The notes beneath the pieces were generated by a model, which saw only the letters and a list, made by a program, of their open reading frames with translations, searched no databases and was not told the DNA's origin. Positions 1 through 10,689 of a stretch of 33,584 nucleotides of DNA are shown here, one piece after another. Position 1 is the stretch's first letter. Every line of letters starts with the position of its first letter. The stretch is from NCBI GenBank assembly GCA_030656035.1, contig JAUSOK010000054.1, positions 1 to 33,584 on the forward strand, read 5' to 3'. The position numbers and the translations under genes are program-made. Origin of the DNA: Syntrophales bacterium. Its GTDB lineage: Bacteria > Desulfobacterota > Syntrophia > Syntrophales > Fen-1087.

Positions 1-354
1 AAATCAGGCATCAAGATGTACAAGTTCGCGGGACATACAAAATTCGTCGCCTATGCGCCCATCCGGTTTTTTACAACAGACATGCCTGAACCGGGAGGAT
101 TCGGATGGATCGGCATGGGCGTTGATGTGGATAAATTCAACGAACTGGCCGTCAAGACGGCGCAAAACATTGATAAAGAAGCCAAATCGTGGACAACGAC
201 GATCATTCTGATTCTGACGATCTCCGTTGTTATCCTGTTCCTCATCCTGGGTCTCCTGGCCCGCGGAATCACGCGTTCCATCGAAGCGGAAATTCCTGAG
301 GGCTCCGAAGGGGAAGGCCATTTCAACGACGACGACGAGGACGAAGATAAATAA
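1..354 (+). CDS. C-terminal part of a Cache-type membrane sensor without output domain (5' partial)
   Basis: The reading frame is open from base 1, so the N-terminus lies outside the window. The visible 117 residues begin in what looks like the end of an extracellular Cache/PDC-type ligand-binding domain (FVAYAPIRF, then GGFGWIGMGVDVDKF, the usual last strand before the membrane). A strong transmembrane helix of about 22 hydrophobic residues follows (TTTIILILTISVVILFLILG). After the membrane there is only a HAMP-like start (ARGITRSI) and then a very acidic tail (NDDDEDEDK), where a kinase, cyclase or chemotaxis domain would be expected. A perfect hairpin terminator follows 6 bases after the stop, so the short end looks genuine rather than a sequencing break. 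The Cache assignment is from pattern recognition of the C-terminal strand only. The partner and ligand are unknown. Confidence 0.6.
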   Translation, partial: KSGIKMYKFAGHTKFVAYAPIRFFTTDMPEPGGFGWIGMGVDVDKFNELAVKTAQNIDKEAKSWTTTIILILTISVVILFLILGLLARGITRSIEAEIPEGSEGEGHFNDDDEDEDK

Positions 355-360
355 CCCTTA

Positions 361-392
361 AAGGCCGGAAGTTTCACCTTCCGGCCTTTTTT
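361..392 (+). terminator. Rho-independent terminator after the Cache-type gene
   Basis: Perfect 11-bp stem (361-371 with 378-388), 6-base loop and a run of T to 392. It lies 6 bases after the stop of the upstream plus-strand gene and well before ppsA, so it separates the two transcription units. Confidence 0.9.
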
Positions 393-573
393 CATCCCAT
401 TGATCTCCCCCCCACCCGAATCCATCCTGTCGTGAACCGTATTAACGGCTATGCAAAGCCTTTATCGCAATCTTTCCGTTTGACTTGCATGGACTGATTT
501 GATAAGGGATCAGATCTGTTCCAAACGACATAACCCATCACATCATATTCATATCATGCAGGAGGAGATATTC

Positions 574-2985
<2,412 letters not shown>

Positions 2986-3010
2986 ACCCGAACTGAGGCG
3001 GTCATCACGC

Positions 3011-3057
3011 AAAACAGCGTTCATCGCGGATATCCATGCGATGAACGCTGTTTTTTT
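3011..3057. terminator. Terminator hairpin between ppsA and rnpB, probably bidirectional
   Basis: A perfect stem of about 15-17 bp (3011-3027 with 3038-3054) with a 10-base loop, followed by seven T on the plus strand. It ends ppsA. On the minus strand the same hairpin ends in a shorter T run and lies just after the 3' end of rnpB, so it could serve both convergent genes. Confidence 0.88.
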
Positions 3058-3060
3058 AGA

Positions 3061-3443
3061 GGTGTCGAACCAGATCGTAAGCCGAGTTCTGTTCCGCCCG
3101 CCGGTCACCCGGAAGGCGGCGATGATCATTCATCTGGGTCAGCAGTTGCCTGCTGCCTCAAGCGACACAACCCGAGAACGTCGGGCGGGCCACCCTTAAA
3201 TGTTCTCCTATTCGGTCTTGCTCCGGATGGGGTTTGCCGTGCCTTCCCTGTCGCCAGGGAAGCGGTGAGCTCTTACCTCGCCTTTTCACCCTTACCCGCA
3301 CGCGACGGGCGGTATATTTTCTGTGGCACTTTCCTTAGGGTCGCCCCCAGTCGCCGTTAGCGACCATCCTGCCCTGCGGAGCTCGGACTTTCCTCCCGTC
3401 CGGACGTATCCGGACCAGCGATCATCTGATCTGCTCCAACACC
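3061..3443 (-). ncRNA. rnpB: RNase P RNA (bacterial class A)
   Basis: The catalytic RNA of RNase P, which trims the 5' leader of pre-tRNAs. Read on the minus strand it shows the conserved blocks in order: GAGGAAAGTCCGAGCTCC, CAGGGCAGGATGG, GGAAAGTGCCACAGAAA with ATACCGCC, GGGTAAGGGTGAAAAGG, AAGAGCTCACCG, CCGGAGCAAGACCGAATAGG, TGACCCAGATGAATGAT and, at the 3' end, ACAGAACTCGGCTTACGA. The ends were set by the P1 helix: bases 3443-3428 pair with 3076-3061 over 16 positions with one mismatch. A possible -10 element (TATGAT on the minus strand, 3464-3469) sits at a suitable distance upstream with a poor -35. It lies downstream of the zinc-ribbon protein gene on the same strand. Confidence 0.96.
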
Positions 3444-3501
3444 CTTATCCCTGCTCCTTCCATATCATAAAATGAGAAAGAAACGTTCATGTATTTTCAG
3501 G

Positions 3502-4233
3502 CTATTCGCCTTTTTTGTGCTGATCCTCCCAGTAAATAATCCGGTTGCAATGGGGGCAATATTCGATATCGATATCTTTCTGATCTTTCTGCAATTCAAT
3601 ATATAATTGCGGCGGAATATTCATATGGCAGCCCATGCAAATCTCTTTCCAGGCCGCAACCACCGCCACACCGTGACTCCTGATTTTTATTGTATCATAT
3701 TTTTTCAACAGATCCGGAGCGATCTGCTCCTTCAGCAGCAAATGCTTTTCAAGATAAGAAGCGATTTCCGCATCCATCTCTGTCAATTCCTGCTCGATTC
3801 GTTGTTTTTTCGATCCGTAATCACGCCGGCGTTCATCGAGCTCTATTTCTTTAACCTTGACCTGCTTTTTGATCTGGTCAAGTTTATCCATGATGATGAG
3901 AATCTCATCCTCCATCGAGCTGTTTTTCGATTCGGTGACCTCAATTTCCTTAAGTATCGCCTGATATTCTTTGTTCGTCTTGACATCGGACAGGCGCTCT
4001 CTGGTTTTTTTCAGGTTTTCCAGTCCCCGCTTCAGTTTTTCTTCCCTTTCCTTATGGGCTTTGTTTAATTCCTCCAGGACTTTTTGGTCCTTTTCGAAAT
4101 CAGCGCAAAAAACTTGCAATGTTTCATCCAGCTTTGCCAGTTCCCCGGGCAGCATCTTTTTTCGATTATTAATTCTGGAGATTTCTGTGTCGATTTTCTG
4201 TAACGCGTTAATTAGTCTCAGTTTTACTCCCAA
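3502..4233 (-). CDS. Coiled-coil protein with C-terminal C4 zinc ribbon (COG1579 type)
   Basis: About 243 residues. Residues 1 to about 180 are a long, charged, heptad-rich coiled coil. The C-terminus carries CxxC-x23-CxxC (CMGC ... CPHC, residues 199-229 from this start), the zinc ribbon of the zf-RING_7/COG1579 family. Members are widespread, often encoded near rnpB or housekeeping genes, and have no settled function; nucleic acid binding is usually suggested. Start choice: no ATG fits. TTG 4233 is placed 7 bases after AAGGGGG, while TTG 4239 in the same frame lies too close to it. A strong minus-strand terminator hairpin (4261-4294) lies immediately upstream, so expression depends on a promoter inside that short gap or on read-through from the tRNA. 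Confidence 0.85.
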   Translation of the reverse strand: MGVKLRLINALQKIDTEISRINNRKKMLPGELAKLDETLQVFCADFEKDQKVLEELNKAHKEREEKLKRGLENLKKTRERLSDVKTNKEYQAILKEIEVTESKNSSMEDEILIIMDKLDQIKKQVKVKEIELDERRRDYGSKKQRIEQELTEMDAEIASYLEKHLLLKEQIAPDLLKKYDTIKIRSHGVAVVAAWKEICMGCHMNIPPQLYIELQKDQKDIDIEYCPHCNRIIYWEDQHKKGE

Positions 4234-4260
4234 GGGCAATCCCCCTTCATTGAAACATTA

Positions 4261-4294
4261 AAAAAAATGCACCTTTCGACAGGTGCATTTTTTA
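4261..4294 (-). terminator. Strong terminator hairpin downstream of the tRNA
   Basis: Perfect stem 4261-4274 with 4281-4294 around the loop TTCGAC (plus strand). On the minus strand it is followed by eight T, so it ends transcripts coming from the tRNA gene. The symmetry also gives a T run on the plus strand. It is only 27 bases before the start of the zinc-ribbon gene on the same strand. Confidence 0.85.
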
Positions 4295-4411
4295 AGAGGA
4301 AGTTTGAGCTTCCCGAATTTGCTTTCCCTTTGTTTGCATGAATTCCATGAATCACCGTCAGCACCATTCCTGTTTTTCCCCATTCATAAAATCTCCCACT
4401 GGAGGTGATAA

Positions 4412-4484
4412 TGGGCCCACCTGGATTCGAACCAGGGACCGACCGGTTATGAGCCGGTGGCTCTACCAATTGAGCTATGGGCCC
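4412..4484 (-). tRNA. tRNA with CAU anticodon, probably tRNA-Ile2 (lysidine type), else elongator tRNA-Met
   Basis: A 73-base cloverleaf on the minus strand: acceptor GGGCCCA pairing with TGGGCCC, D arm GCTC/GAGC, anticodon stem ACCGG/CCGGT with loop CTCATAA (anticodon at 4449-4451), variable loop CGGTC, and T arm CCTGG/CCAGG with TTCGAAT. The discriminator is A. CCA is not encoded. A CAU anticodon can be initiator Met, elongator Met or Ile2. The first pair G-C rules against an initiator of the usual type. C4-G69 and C5-G68 are identity features recognised by TilS in tRNA-Ile2 of E. coli, whereas its elongator Met has U-A and A-U there, so Ile2 is favoured. Confidence 0.93.
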
Positions 4485-4522
4485 GCACACGACTGTAGCG
4501 CCTGAGCCATTTCCAGATACTA

Positions 4523-4551
4523 TTGCTACACCGAGCGTCGTCTCTTGTCAA
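4523..4551 (-). promoter_or_regulatory. Sigma-70-type promoter of the tRNA gene
   Basis: On the minus strand a perfect -35 TTGACA (4546-4551) is followed after 17 bases by a weak -10 TAGCAA (4523-4528). The predicted start is about 30 bases upstream of the mature tRNA end, which is reasonable for a tRNA leader. Confidence 0.6.
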
Positions 4552-4611
4552 CATCCTAATTTGACGATTCCCGAAAAAGGCCGTCTGTCGATGAGCAGCG
4601 GTTAAAAACTC

Positions 4612-6363
4612 TCATTTCAGCAACGATTTGGAGACTTTTCTCCGCGAAGGATTCCTCAATTTTCGCACCGCGTTCGCATCGACGTTGCGCAGTTGGTCCT
4701 TCAACATCTCCAATGCTTCCTGCTTTTTTTCCGGGACATAATCGGTCCGTTCACCGATGCCGAAACGCATCCGCAGAACCTTTTCCTCTCTGGGCGTCAA
4801 AGTGGATAAAATTTTCCGTGTCTGCTCCGCCAGATCCATGCTGATCGTCGCTTCCGAGGGAGAAATGATCTTCTTGTCTTCGATAAAATCGCCCAGGTGG
4901 CTGTCTTCCTCTTCCCCGATCGGCGTCTCCAGGGAAATGGGTTCCTTGGCGATCTTCAATACTTTCCGGACCTTCTCCAGGGGATATTCCATTTTATTGG
5001 CAATTTCCTCAGGTGTGGGTTCCCGTCCCAGCTCCTGAACCAGATAGCGGGAGGTTCGAATCAGTTTATTGATGGTCTCGATCATGTGAACGGGAATGCG
5101 GATGGTTCTGGCCTGATCGGCGATCGCCCTGGTAATGGCCTGCCTGATCCACCAGGTGGCATAGGTGGAAAATTTATAGCCCCGCTGATACTCAAATTTA
5201 TCGACCGCCTTCATCAAGCCGATGTTTCCTTCCTGGATGAGGTCCAGAAACTGCAGGCCCCGGTTCGTATATTTTTTAGCAATGCTGACAACCAGCCGCA
5301 GATTGGCCTCGACCAGCTTTCTTTTGGCAATTTCCGCCTTGGCCTCGCCGCATTCGATGGAATCGACCATCTTCTTCACGGCTGTCGCCGATTGCCCGAC
5401 CTCCTGAGAAATTTTCTTGATCTTCCTGTTGGCTTCCCTGACAGTCGCTTCACAGGTCCTTAATGTTTCGCTGCTGATATTCAATTTACGTGTCAGGCGT
5501 TTTTCATCGGCCGCTGACTTCTTTATGGTCATCCATGCCTTTTCCATCTGCGTCAGCGAAAGGCCTGTTTTGTCCTTACAGGCCTGAATCTCCTTCCCCA
5601 CCTGCTCGATCTCCGCCAGATAGCCCTTCAGAAGGGCAACCATCCTGTCAATCTGCTTCTTGCTGAATTTGACTTTTCGGCACAACCGGACGATGCGCTT
5701 CGTATTTTCATCCAATTCGCCGCGAATGATTTCCTTCTGAAAATCGAGCAGGCCCTTTGTTTTCAATTTCAATCTCAGTATATCATTCTTCCTGTCCAGG
5801 GCCGTCACCTTATCAATCAGCTTCAGCACCCGTTCCCGATGGAGATCCTCCTCGACATATCCATCCTCATCTTCAAGATTGTCCACGACATTCTTGACGC
5901 GTAGATTCTCATTTCTCAAGCGGACGCCGATATCCACGACATCTTTGATACAGACATTGACTCCGAACACCGCATCTATGCTTTCTTTCAGGCCTTCCTC
6001 GATCTTCTTGGCAATTTCAACCTCCCCTTCCCGGCTCAGCAGAGAAACGAGACCCATTTCACGGAGGTACATCTTGACCGGATCCCCGGTCTTTCCGACA
6101 AGCGGCGCGAGTCCCAGGATTTCCTCTTCCTTGACGCCGGTAGTCTCATCCGCCGGCTTTTTAACAACCAGTTTTTCGCCTTTGTCCGTATCGATGATGT
6201 CGATATTCTTCTCGCCGAAAAGCATGATGATATCGTCAATCTGATCGGAAGAAATAATGTCCGACGGCAACAGGTCATTCACGTCGTCATAGGTGAGAAA
6301 ACCCTTTTCCTCCCCGAGGGATATCAGCTTTTTAAATTCATCTGTCGGTATTTCTTTTCCCAT
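4612..6363 (-). CDS. rpoD: RNA polymerase primary sigma factor (RpoD/SigA) with unusual region 4.2
   Basis: Directs RNA polymerase to -10/-35 promoters. The 583 residues show region 1.1 (1-75), region 1.2 ([12 protein letters not shown] near 93-104), a long helical non-conserved segment (about 120-340), regions 2.1-2.4 ([20 protein letters not shown] at 353-372, [16 protein letters not shown] at 399-414), region 3 ([12 protein letters not shown]) and region 4.1 ([17 protein letters not shown], 522-538). Region 4.2 is odd: where nearly all housekeeping sigmas have LEEVGQ.F.VTRERIRQIE, this protein has [19 protein letters not shown] (544-562). It is the same length and collinear, but the HTH glycine is lost and the -35-contacting R/E/R become K555, D556 and R559. 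The other two reading frames do not restore the consensus. Start ATG 6363 has GGGAG 8 bases upstream. Last gene of yqeY-dnaG-rpoD, 45 bases after dnaG. Confidence 0.93.
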   Translation of the reverse strand: MGKEIPTDEFKKLISLGEEKGFLTYDDVNDLLPSDIISSDQIDDIIMLFGEKNIDIIDTDKGEKLVVKKPADETTGVKEEEILGLAPLVGKTGDPVKMYLREMGLVSLLSREGEVEIAKKIEEGLKESIDAVFGVNVCIKDVVDIGVRLRNENLRVKNVVDNLEDEDGYVEEDLHRERVLKLIDKVTALDRKNDILRLKLKTKGLLDFQKEIIRGELDENTKRIVRLCRKVKFSKKQIDRMVALLKGYLAEIEQVGKEIQACKDKTGLSLTQMEKAWMTIKKSAADEKRLTRKLNISSETLRTCEATVREANRKIKKISQEVGQSATAVKKMVDSIECGEAKAEIAKRKLVEANLRLVVSIAKKYTNRGLQFLDLIQEGNIGLMKAVDKFEYQRGYKFSTYATWWIRQAITRAIADQARTIRIPVHMIETINKLIRTSRYLVQELGREPTPEEIANKMEYPLEKVRKVLKIAKEPISLETPIGEEEDSHLGDFIEDKKIISPSEATISMDLAEQTRKILSTLTPREEKVLRMRFGIGERTDYVPEKKQEALEMLKDQLRNVDANAVRKLRNPSRRKVSKSLLK

Positions 6364-6408
6364 ATCATTGTCTCCCGGTACGAATTTTTATCCCATCGCT
6401 GAACGGGC

Positions 6409-8178
6409 TTAAATCCCCAGCATTTTTTCTTCTTTCAAAAGGCGTCCCTTTTCCACCAAGAGCCGTCTGCACCGATCCGTATCGCCTGTTTCCTGCGCCT
6501 TTACAATGTCCGGATTCAGCGCCTTAAGTTTTTCCTTGTACCAGCGCCGCCTGATCTGTCGCGTGGTATCGACGATCAGCCGATCCAGTATCTTTTCTTC
6601 CTCGAGCGGCCGCGCCTCCATGAGCTTTTTCATGAGGCCTTCCCGGATCGGCCCCGGGTCTAAACGGCTAACCCTTTCGACCGCATCCCATGGTTGTAAT
6701 CCGGCGGCAGCGCTCTGTAATGTCTCCCCGAAATTTTTCAGATCCCTGTTCGTAAAGTAATCCAGAATTCCTGTTTGCGTCACAGGGACGATTTTTTCCG
6801 GATGGATCAGCAAAAGATGGATCAAGCCCATCTCCAGCTTTTCAATCTCAGCCGTATAGACTCCCCGGATCGTGCCGTCGTCCGTTACAGGGGGCCTGGC
6901 ACGGGAAATTTCTTTTTTCAACAGTTCCTGGTCAATGCCGAGCTTTTCCGAGACCCGCTTGATGAAGAGATTCCTGTCAACGACGTTCTCAATATGCTTG
7001 ATGAAAGCAACGGCCTTCCGGAGCGAATCCCGATCTTTTTCAAACCCACCCTGATCTCCCAGGACATGATTGATATAGTAATCCACCATGGAGGGGGCGC
7101 CGTTGATCAACTCCAGCAGACGGTCCCCGCCATAAGCCCGAACGTAATCGTCGGGATCGAGGCCATCTGGCAGCACAAGGGCGCGGGCATTCAGATTGCC
7201 TGACAGGAAAAGTTCCAGACTTCTCGTCAGGGCTTTTCGACCTGCTTCATCGGGATCGAAGAGGGCCACAACATGTGTCGTATAACGGCAGATGAGATGA
7301 ATCTGCTCCTTCGTCAGGGCGGTCCCCAGTGTGGCGACGACATGGGTGATCCCTGCATTCCAAAGTGAAATCAGGTCAAAATACCCTTCCACGACAATGA
7401 CGCAACCCTGCCTGCGGATGGCCTCTTTTGCCCGGTTGAGCGCATACAGATTCCGTCCCTTGACATAAACGCCCGATTCGGGGGAGTTAAGATACTTGGG
7501 CTCACCGGCGCCCAGAATCCTTCCCCCGAACGCAATAACGCGGCCACTGAGGTCTTCAACGGGAAACATCAGCCGGCCCCGAAAACGGTCATAACGGTGG
7601 CCATCCTTTCCCGGAACGAGAAGTCCTGCCTGTTCGGCGTTTTCCAAAGATGCCTCTTCCTTTTCGAGAAAGTCCCGCAGGTGATGCCAGCCGTTCAAGG
7701 AAAAACCGAGACGAAAGGCCCTGGCGGTTTCTTCACGAATCCCCCGCTTCCGTAGATAAGCGAGCGCTTCTTTCCCGGACGGTGAAGCCAGGTTTCGGGC
7801 ATAATGACCGGTCGCCATCTCGTTGATTCGGATCAACTGCTCCCCGTAACTGACCTCCTGCCTCTCCTTTTGGGAAATCCGCTCCGAAATAACGACCCCT
7901 GTCTTTTTCGCCAGGTGCCGGACAGCCTCCGGATAGGTCATCTGACCAATTTTCATCAAAAAAGTGAAAACACCCCCCCCTTCACCACAGCCGAAACAGT
8001 AAAACATCTGACGGTCCGGTGTAACGGTAAACGAGGGCGTTTTTTCCTTATGAAAAGGGCAAAGGCCGATGAAATTCCGACCCGCCTTTTTCAACGTCAC
8101 ATATTCTGAAACCAGATCAACGATGCTGGCGCGGTTCTTAATTTCCTCAACCTTGATGTCCGGTATATAACCCTTCAA
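6409..8178 (-). CDS. dnaG: DNA primase
   Basis: Makes RNA primers for replication and interacts with the replicative helicase. The 589 residues fit the family. N-terminal CHC2 zinc-binding domain: Cys40, His43, Cys61, Cys64 (LCPFHKEKTPSFTV ... FYCFGCG). Catalytic core with RFRGRLMFPV and GGR around 198-220, TOPRIM motifs VVEGYFD (Glu264) and LFDPDEAG (Asp308/Asp310). The C-terminal third is the helicase-binding region and is poorly conserved, as usual. It lies between yqeY and rpoD in the classical macromolecular-synthesis arrangement (the usual first gene rpsU is missing here) and is presumably transcribed from the promoter in front of yqeY. Confidence 0.97.
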   Translation of the reverse strand: MKGYIPDIKVEEIKNRASIVDLVSEYVTLKKAGRNFIGLCPFHKEKTPSFTVTPDRQMFYCFGCGEGGGVFTFLMKIGQMTYPEAVRHLAKKTGVVISERISQKERQEVSYGEQLIRINEMATGHYARNLASPSGKEALAYLRKRGIREETARAFRLGFSLNGWHHLRDFLEKEEASLENAEQAGLLVPGKDGHRYDRFRGRLMFPVEDLSGRVIAFGGRILGAGEPKYLNSPESGVYVKGRNLYALNRAKEAIRRQGCVIVVEGYFDLISLWNAGITHVVATLGTALTKEQIHLICRYTTHVVALFDPDEAGRKALTRSLELFLSGNLNARALVLPDGLDPDDYVRAYGGDRLLELINGAPSMVDYYINHVLGDQGGFEKDRDSLRKAVAFIKHIENVVDRNLFIKRVSEKLGIDQELLKKEISRARPPVTDDGTIRGVYTAEIEKLEMGLIHLLLIHPEKIVPVTQTGILDYFTNRDLKNFGETLQSAAAGLQPWDAVERVSRLDPGPIREGLMKKLMEARPLEEEKILDRLIVDTTRQIRRRWYKEKLKALNPDIVKAQETGDTDRCRRLLVEKGRLLKEEKMLGI

Positions 8179-8244
8179 TCGTGCCCTCCCCGTTCGGATC
8201 GGCTCGATAAGTCTGCAACAACCTGTTTTGTGAAGCTTTTCAGT

Positions 8245-8691
8245 CTAAGCAGACAGAACCGCCTTGACCTTTTCACCCACGAGCTTCCCATCGGCTTTGC
8301 CGGTCAGTTTCGGCATGAGGACCTTCATGACCTTTCCCATGTCCTTGACGCTCACGGCGCCTGTTTCATCAATGGCCTTCCGGATCTCATGGAGGACGTC
8401 TTCCTCAGACAGCTGCTGAGGCATGAAGGCCTGGATAATTTTCAGTTCCGCCTCTTCCTTCTCCACAAGATCCGCCCGCCCCCCCCTGGCGAACTGTTCG
8501 ATCGAATCTTTACGCTGTTTCACCATGCCGGACAGAATCTGTAGAAATTCCGTATCATTCACTTCCCGTTTCAAATCGATTTCCCGATTGTGCAGGGCCG
8601 TCTTGATCAGGCGCAGGGCGGACAGCGTCATTTTATCCTTTGCCTTGGCCGCAACGGACATATCCTGATCGATTTTTGTTTTAAATGTCAT
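8245..8691 (-). CDS. yqeY: GatB/YqeY domain protein
   Basis: A 148-residue protein of the YqeY family, related to the tail domain of the GatB subunit of tRNA amidotransferase. It shows the family pattern ALRLIKTALHNREIDL near the N-terminus, SGMVKQRKDSIEQF in the middle and a C-terminal domain with GKVMKVLMPKLTGKADG. A tRNA-binding or chaperone-like role is suspected for the family but not established. First gene of the yqeY-dnaG-rpoD unit, 66 bases upstream of dnaG. A near-consensus promoter lies 28 bases upstream of the start codon. Start ATG 8691 has GAGGCG at a short spacing. Confidence 0.93.
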   Translation of the reverse strand: MTFKTKIDQDMSVAAKAKDKMTLSALRLIKTALHNREIDLKREVNDTEFLQILSGMVKQRKDSIEQFARGGRADLVEKEEAELKIIQAFMPQQLSEEDVLHEIRKAIDETGAVSVKDMGKVMKVLMPKLTGKADGKLVGEKVKAVLSA

Positions 8692-8718
8692 GGCGTCGCC
8701 TCTGTTTGTGTTTACCTT

Positions 8719-8746
8719 ATGATAGGTTGCCTTGGCTATTTGTCAA
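8719..8746 (-). promoter_or_regulatory. Promoter of the yqeY-dnaG-rpoD operon
   Basis: Minus-strand -35 TTGACA (8741-8746), 16-base spacer and -10 TATCAT (8719-8724), just upstream of yqeY. It probably makes replication primase and sigma factor expression independent of the upstream his genes. Confidence 0.72.
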
Positions 8747-8763
8747 CAGGCCTTCCGCAGAAA

Positions 8764-9108
8764 TCAGTTCAACTCGTCCCTGAGCCTTTCACCGCCGAGT
8801 ACATGGAGGTGAAGATGCAAGACCACCTGTCCCCCCTCCTCCTTGCAGTTGATAACCGTCCGGAAGCCCTTCTGGTCGATTTTCTTGATTTTCGCAACCT
8901 CCTGGACCGCGCGCATGAGAGCATCGCAGTCATTCATCCGTTCAGCGGTCAGGTCCATCAGCGTCGGAATATGAGTTTTCGGAATCACGATCACATGCAC
9001 AGGCGCCATGGGATGAATATCATCAAAAGCCAGAACCTGATCTGTTTCATAGACCTTGGAACTTGGGATTTGACCGCTCACAATCCTGCAAAAAATACAG
9101 TCATCCAT
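8764..9108 (-). CDS. HIT-family (histidine triad) nucleotide-binding protein, HINT type
   Basis: A 114-residue histidine-triad protein, the family of purine nucleoside phosphoramidases that bind AMP-type ligands. It shows the N-terminal CIFC (Cys4, Cys7), FDDIHPMAPVHVIVIPK in the core, and the triad HLHLHV with His98, His100 and His102 near the C-terminus, preceded by EEGGQ. Length is normal for HINT. The gene is 24 bases downstream of hisA on the same strand, so it may be read as the last gene of the histidine unit, with a new promoter starting right behind it for yqeY. The natural substrate cannot be told from sequence. Confidence 0.93.
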   Translation of the reverse strand: MDDCIFCRIVSGQIPSSKVYETDQVLAFDDIHPMAPVHVIVIPKTHIPTLMDLTAERMNDCDALMRAVQEVAKIKKIDQKGFRTVINCKEEGGQVVLHLHLHVLGGERLRDELN

Positions 9109-9132
9109 AATACACCCCCCGGAAAAAATCCA

Positions 9133-9858
9133 TTACCTCTTCGTCCTGTCGATCGCCGCCTCCAGGCTCAGCCCCCCCGTATAGAGGGCTTTGCCGACAA
9201 TGACCCCCATGACCCCTGCGGGTTCGAGATTCATCACCCGTTCAATGTCTCTCATGCCGGCCACCCCTCCGGAGGCAATAATGGGAATGTTCACCGCTTC
9301 CGCGAGGCTGCGGGTCGCCTCGATATTGACGCCGGACTCCATGCCGTCCCGCTGGATGTCCGTGTAAACGATAGCAGCGGGTTCATGATCTTCATAGCGT
9401 CTGGCAATATCCGCGGCGGACTGGGAGGTCTTTTCCGTCCAGCCCTGAACAGCAACCATACCGTCCCGTGCATCAATCCCGATAATGATGCGCCCGCTGA
9501 ATTGCCGGCAGGCGTCCTGGACAAACACCTCGTTCTTGAGTGCGGCGGTACCGAGGATGACCCACTGCACGCCGTGCCGGATATAATACTCAACCGTATT
9601 CATATCCCGAATGCCGCCGCCCAGTTCAACCGGTATGGGAATCGCCTTGACCATCTCCAGAATCACCGCCCTGTTCCGGGGCGATCCTGCCAGGGAGCCA
9701 TCCAGATCGACCACATGAATCCGCTGAGCCCCTTGTGTCCGCCATTGCTCGGCAATTTCCACGGGATCTTCCGAATAAACGGTGATCCGCCGGAAATCGC
9801 CCTGCGCCAGCCGTACGCACTTACCGTCTTTCAAGTCAATCGCCGGGATGACAATCAC
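9133..9858 (-). CDS. hisA: Phosphoribosylformimino-5-aminoimidazole carboxamide ribotide isomerase (HisA)
   Basis: Fourth step of histidine synthesis: Amadori rearrangement of ProFAR to PRFAR. A TIM barrel of 241 residues. The first catalytic Asp is Asp8 in VIPAIDLKDG and the second Asp129 in IIGIDARDG. Phosphate-binding glycine loops are at LGGGIRD (79-85) and ASGGVAG. Start: GTG 9858 is preceded by GGAG at 6 bases and gives the family N-terminus MIVIPAID. The frame extends to 9930, but the extra residues look like non-coding translation. The partner genes hisF and hisH, which often flank hisA, are not in this window. Confidence 0.95.
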   Translation of the reverse strand: MIVIPAIDLKDGKCVRLAQGDFRRITVYSEDPVEIAEQWRTQGAQRIHVVDLDGSLAGSPRNRAVILEMVKAIPIPVELGGGIRDMNTVEYYIRHGVQWVILGTAALKNEVFVQDACRQFSGRIIIGIDARDGMVAVQGWTEKTSQSAADIARRYEDHEPAAIVYTDIQRDGMESGVNIEATRSLAEAVNIPIIASGGVAGMRDIERVMNLEPAGVMGVIVGKALYTGGLSLEAAIDRTKR

Positions 9859-9943
9859 GATGAGCTCCAAAAGAAAAAATCGGAATCCCCACACCATGAA
9901 ATCCCGAAGATAAAACTGCTGATGCTGCAATGGTCAGATGGAA

Positions 9944-10633
9944 CTATTTGGATAGGGCAGGAAAGTTTTTCATGACATTGTCCATCCCTTCTTCGGACAA
10001 TTCCCTTACCGTCACCCACCGACCGCCGCCCTTCAGAAAGGCAGAAGCCTGAAGAACATTTTCCATCAAAGACGTTTGTGTTTTTTCAAAATGGCCTTTC
10101 CAGACCAGAGCGCTGTCGCTGACTCTGAAAAGGTAGATTTCAAAAGCCACCGAGGCAGGCTTTGCAGCGGCATAAGGCACGCCCTGGCGCTCCCGAAAGC
10201 GATAGATGTAGCCGAAAACGATCCCGTCCGCATCGAGGTCGTCGCCAACCTTCTTCAACAGGGTCAGCGGCGTGACTTTATCGAAGGCCCCGATGTAGCG
10301 CTCATATATCCCTGCCACCCGGTCCGGGGTGATGATATCGATTTCATAACCGGCCTTGAGCCTCTCGATAAAGATCTGCTCCACAATTGCTTCCGGACGG
10401 CCGGGGGGACCATCCATCCTGGTAAAAAACCGGCAACGGCTGCAATCGACCGCATTAATATCCAGTTGTTCCGGTGTTGTTTGCTGAAAAGGCGCTATGG
10501 CCACGCGTTGAAATACCAACTTGCCGCCCTGTTGCAGCGTTGTCCCCGCACCCCCCCCGCTGTAACATCCCATGATTCCCGTAAAGATGACGGACAGTCC
10601 GCATAATATTATGATTTTATGCAGATTCGCCAT
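9944..10633 (-). CDS. Putative outer-membrane lipoprotein of unknown function inside the his operon
   Basis: About 229 residues. The N-terminus MANLHKIIILCGLSVIFTGIMGC is a typical lipoprotein signal with lipobox TGIMGC, followed by a glycine-rich linker. The mature part begins with VFQRVAIAPFQQ, then residues such as FIERLKAGYEIDIITPDRV and DLDADGIVFGYIYRF, with VWKGHFEKTQTSL later. This alternation resembles the fold of CsgG/LpoB-like or DUF799-type lipoproteins, but I cannot assign a family with certainty. It also has a CSRCRFF segment. Start ATG 10633 was preferred because it gives a clean signal peptide; a GTG start at 10684 would add 17 charged residues. It lies between hisB and hisA on the same strand, so it is probably cotranscribed with histidine genes for no obvious metabolic reason. 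Confidence 0.75.
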   Translation of the reverse strand: MANLHKIIILCGLSVIFTGIMGCYSGGGAGTTLQQGGKLVFQRVAIAPFQQTTPEQLDINAVDCSRCRFFTRMDGPPGRPEAIVEQIFIERLKAGYEIDIITPDRVAGIYERYIGAFDKVTPLTLLKKVGDDLDADGIVFGYIYRFRERQGVPYAAAKPASVAFEIYLFRVSDSALVWKGHFEKTQTSLMENVLQASAFLKGGGRWVTVRELSEEGMDNVMKNFPALSK

Positions 10634-10689
10634 GTTCCGGCAACCCCTGGAAAAGGAATTCCTCAGATTTATTTTCAACTTCACGACAG

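Noticed and set aside
499-573. N-terminal extension of ppsA from 499
   Set aside because: The ribosome site at 561-567 lies inside it, and the family N-terminus begins at 574.
8590-9975. A 461-codon open frame on the plus strand across the HIT and hisA genes
   Set aside because: It runs antisense to two well-defined genes and an operon promoter. Its His- and Pro-rich translation resembles no protein.
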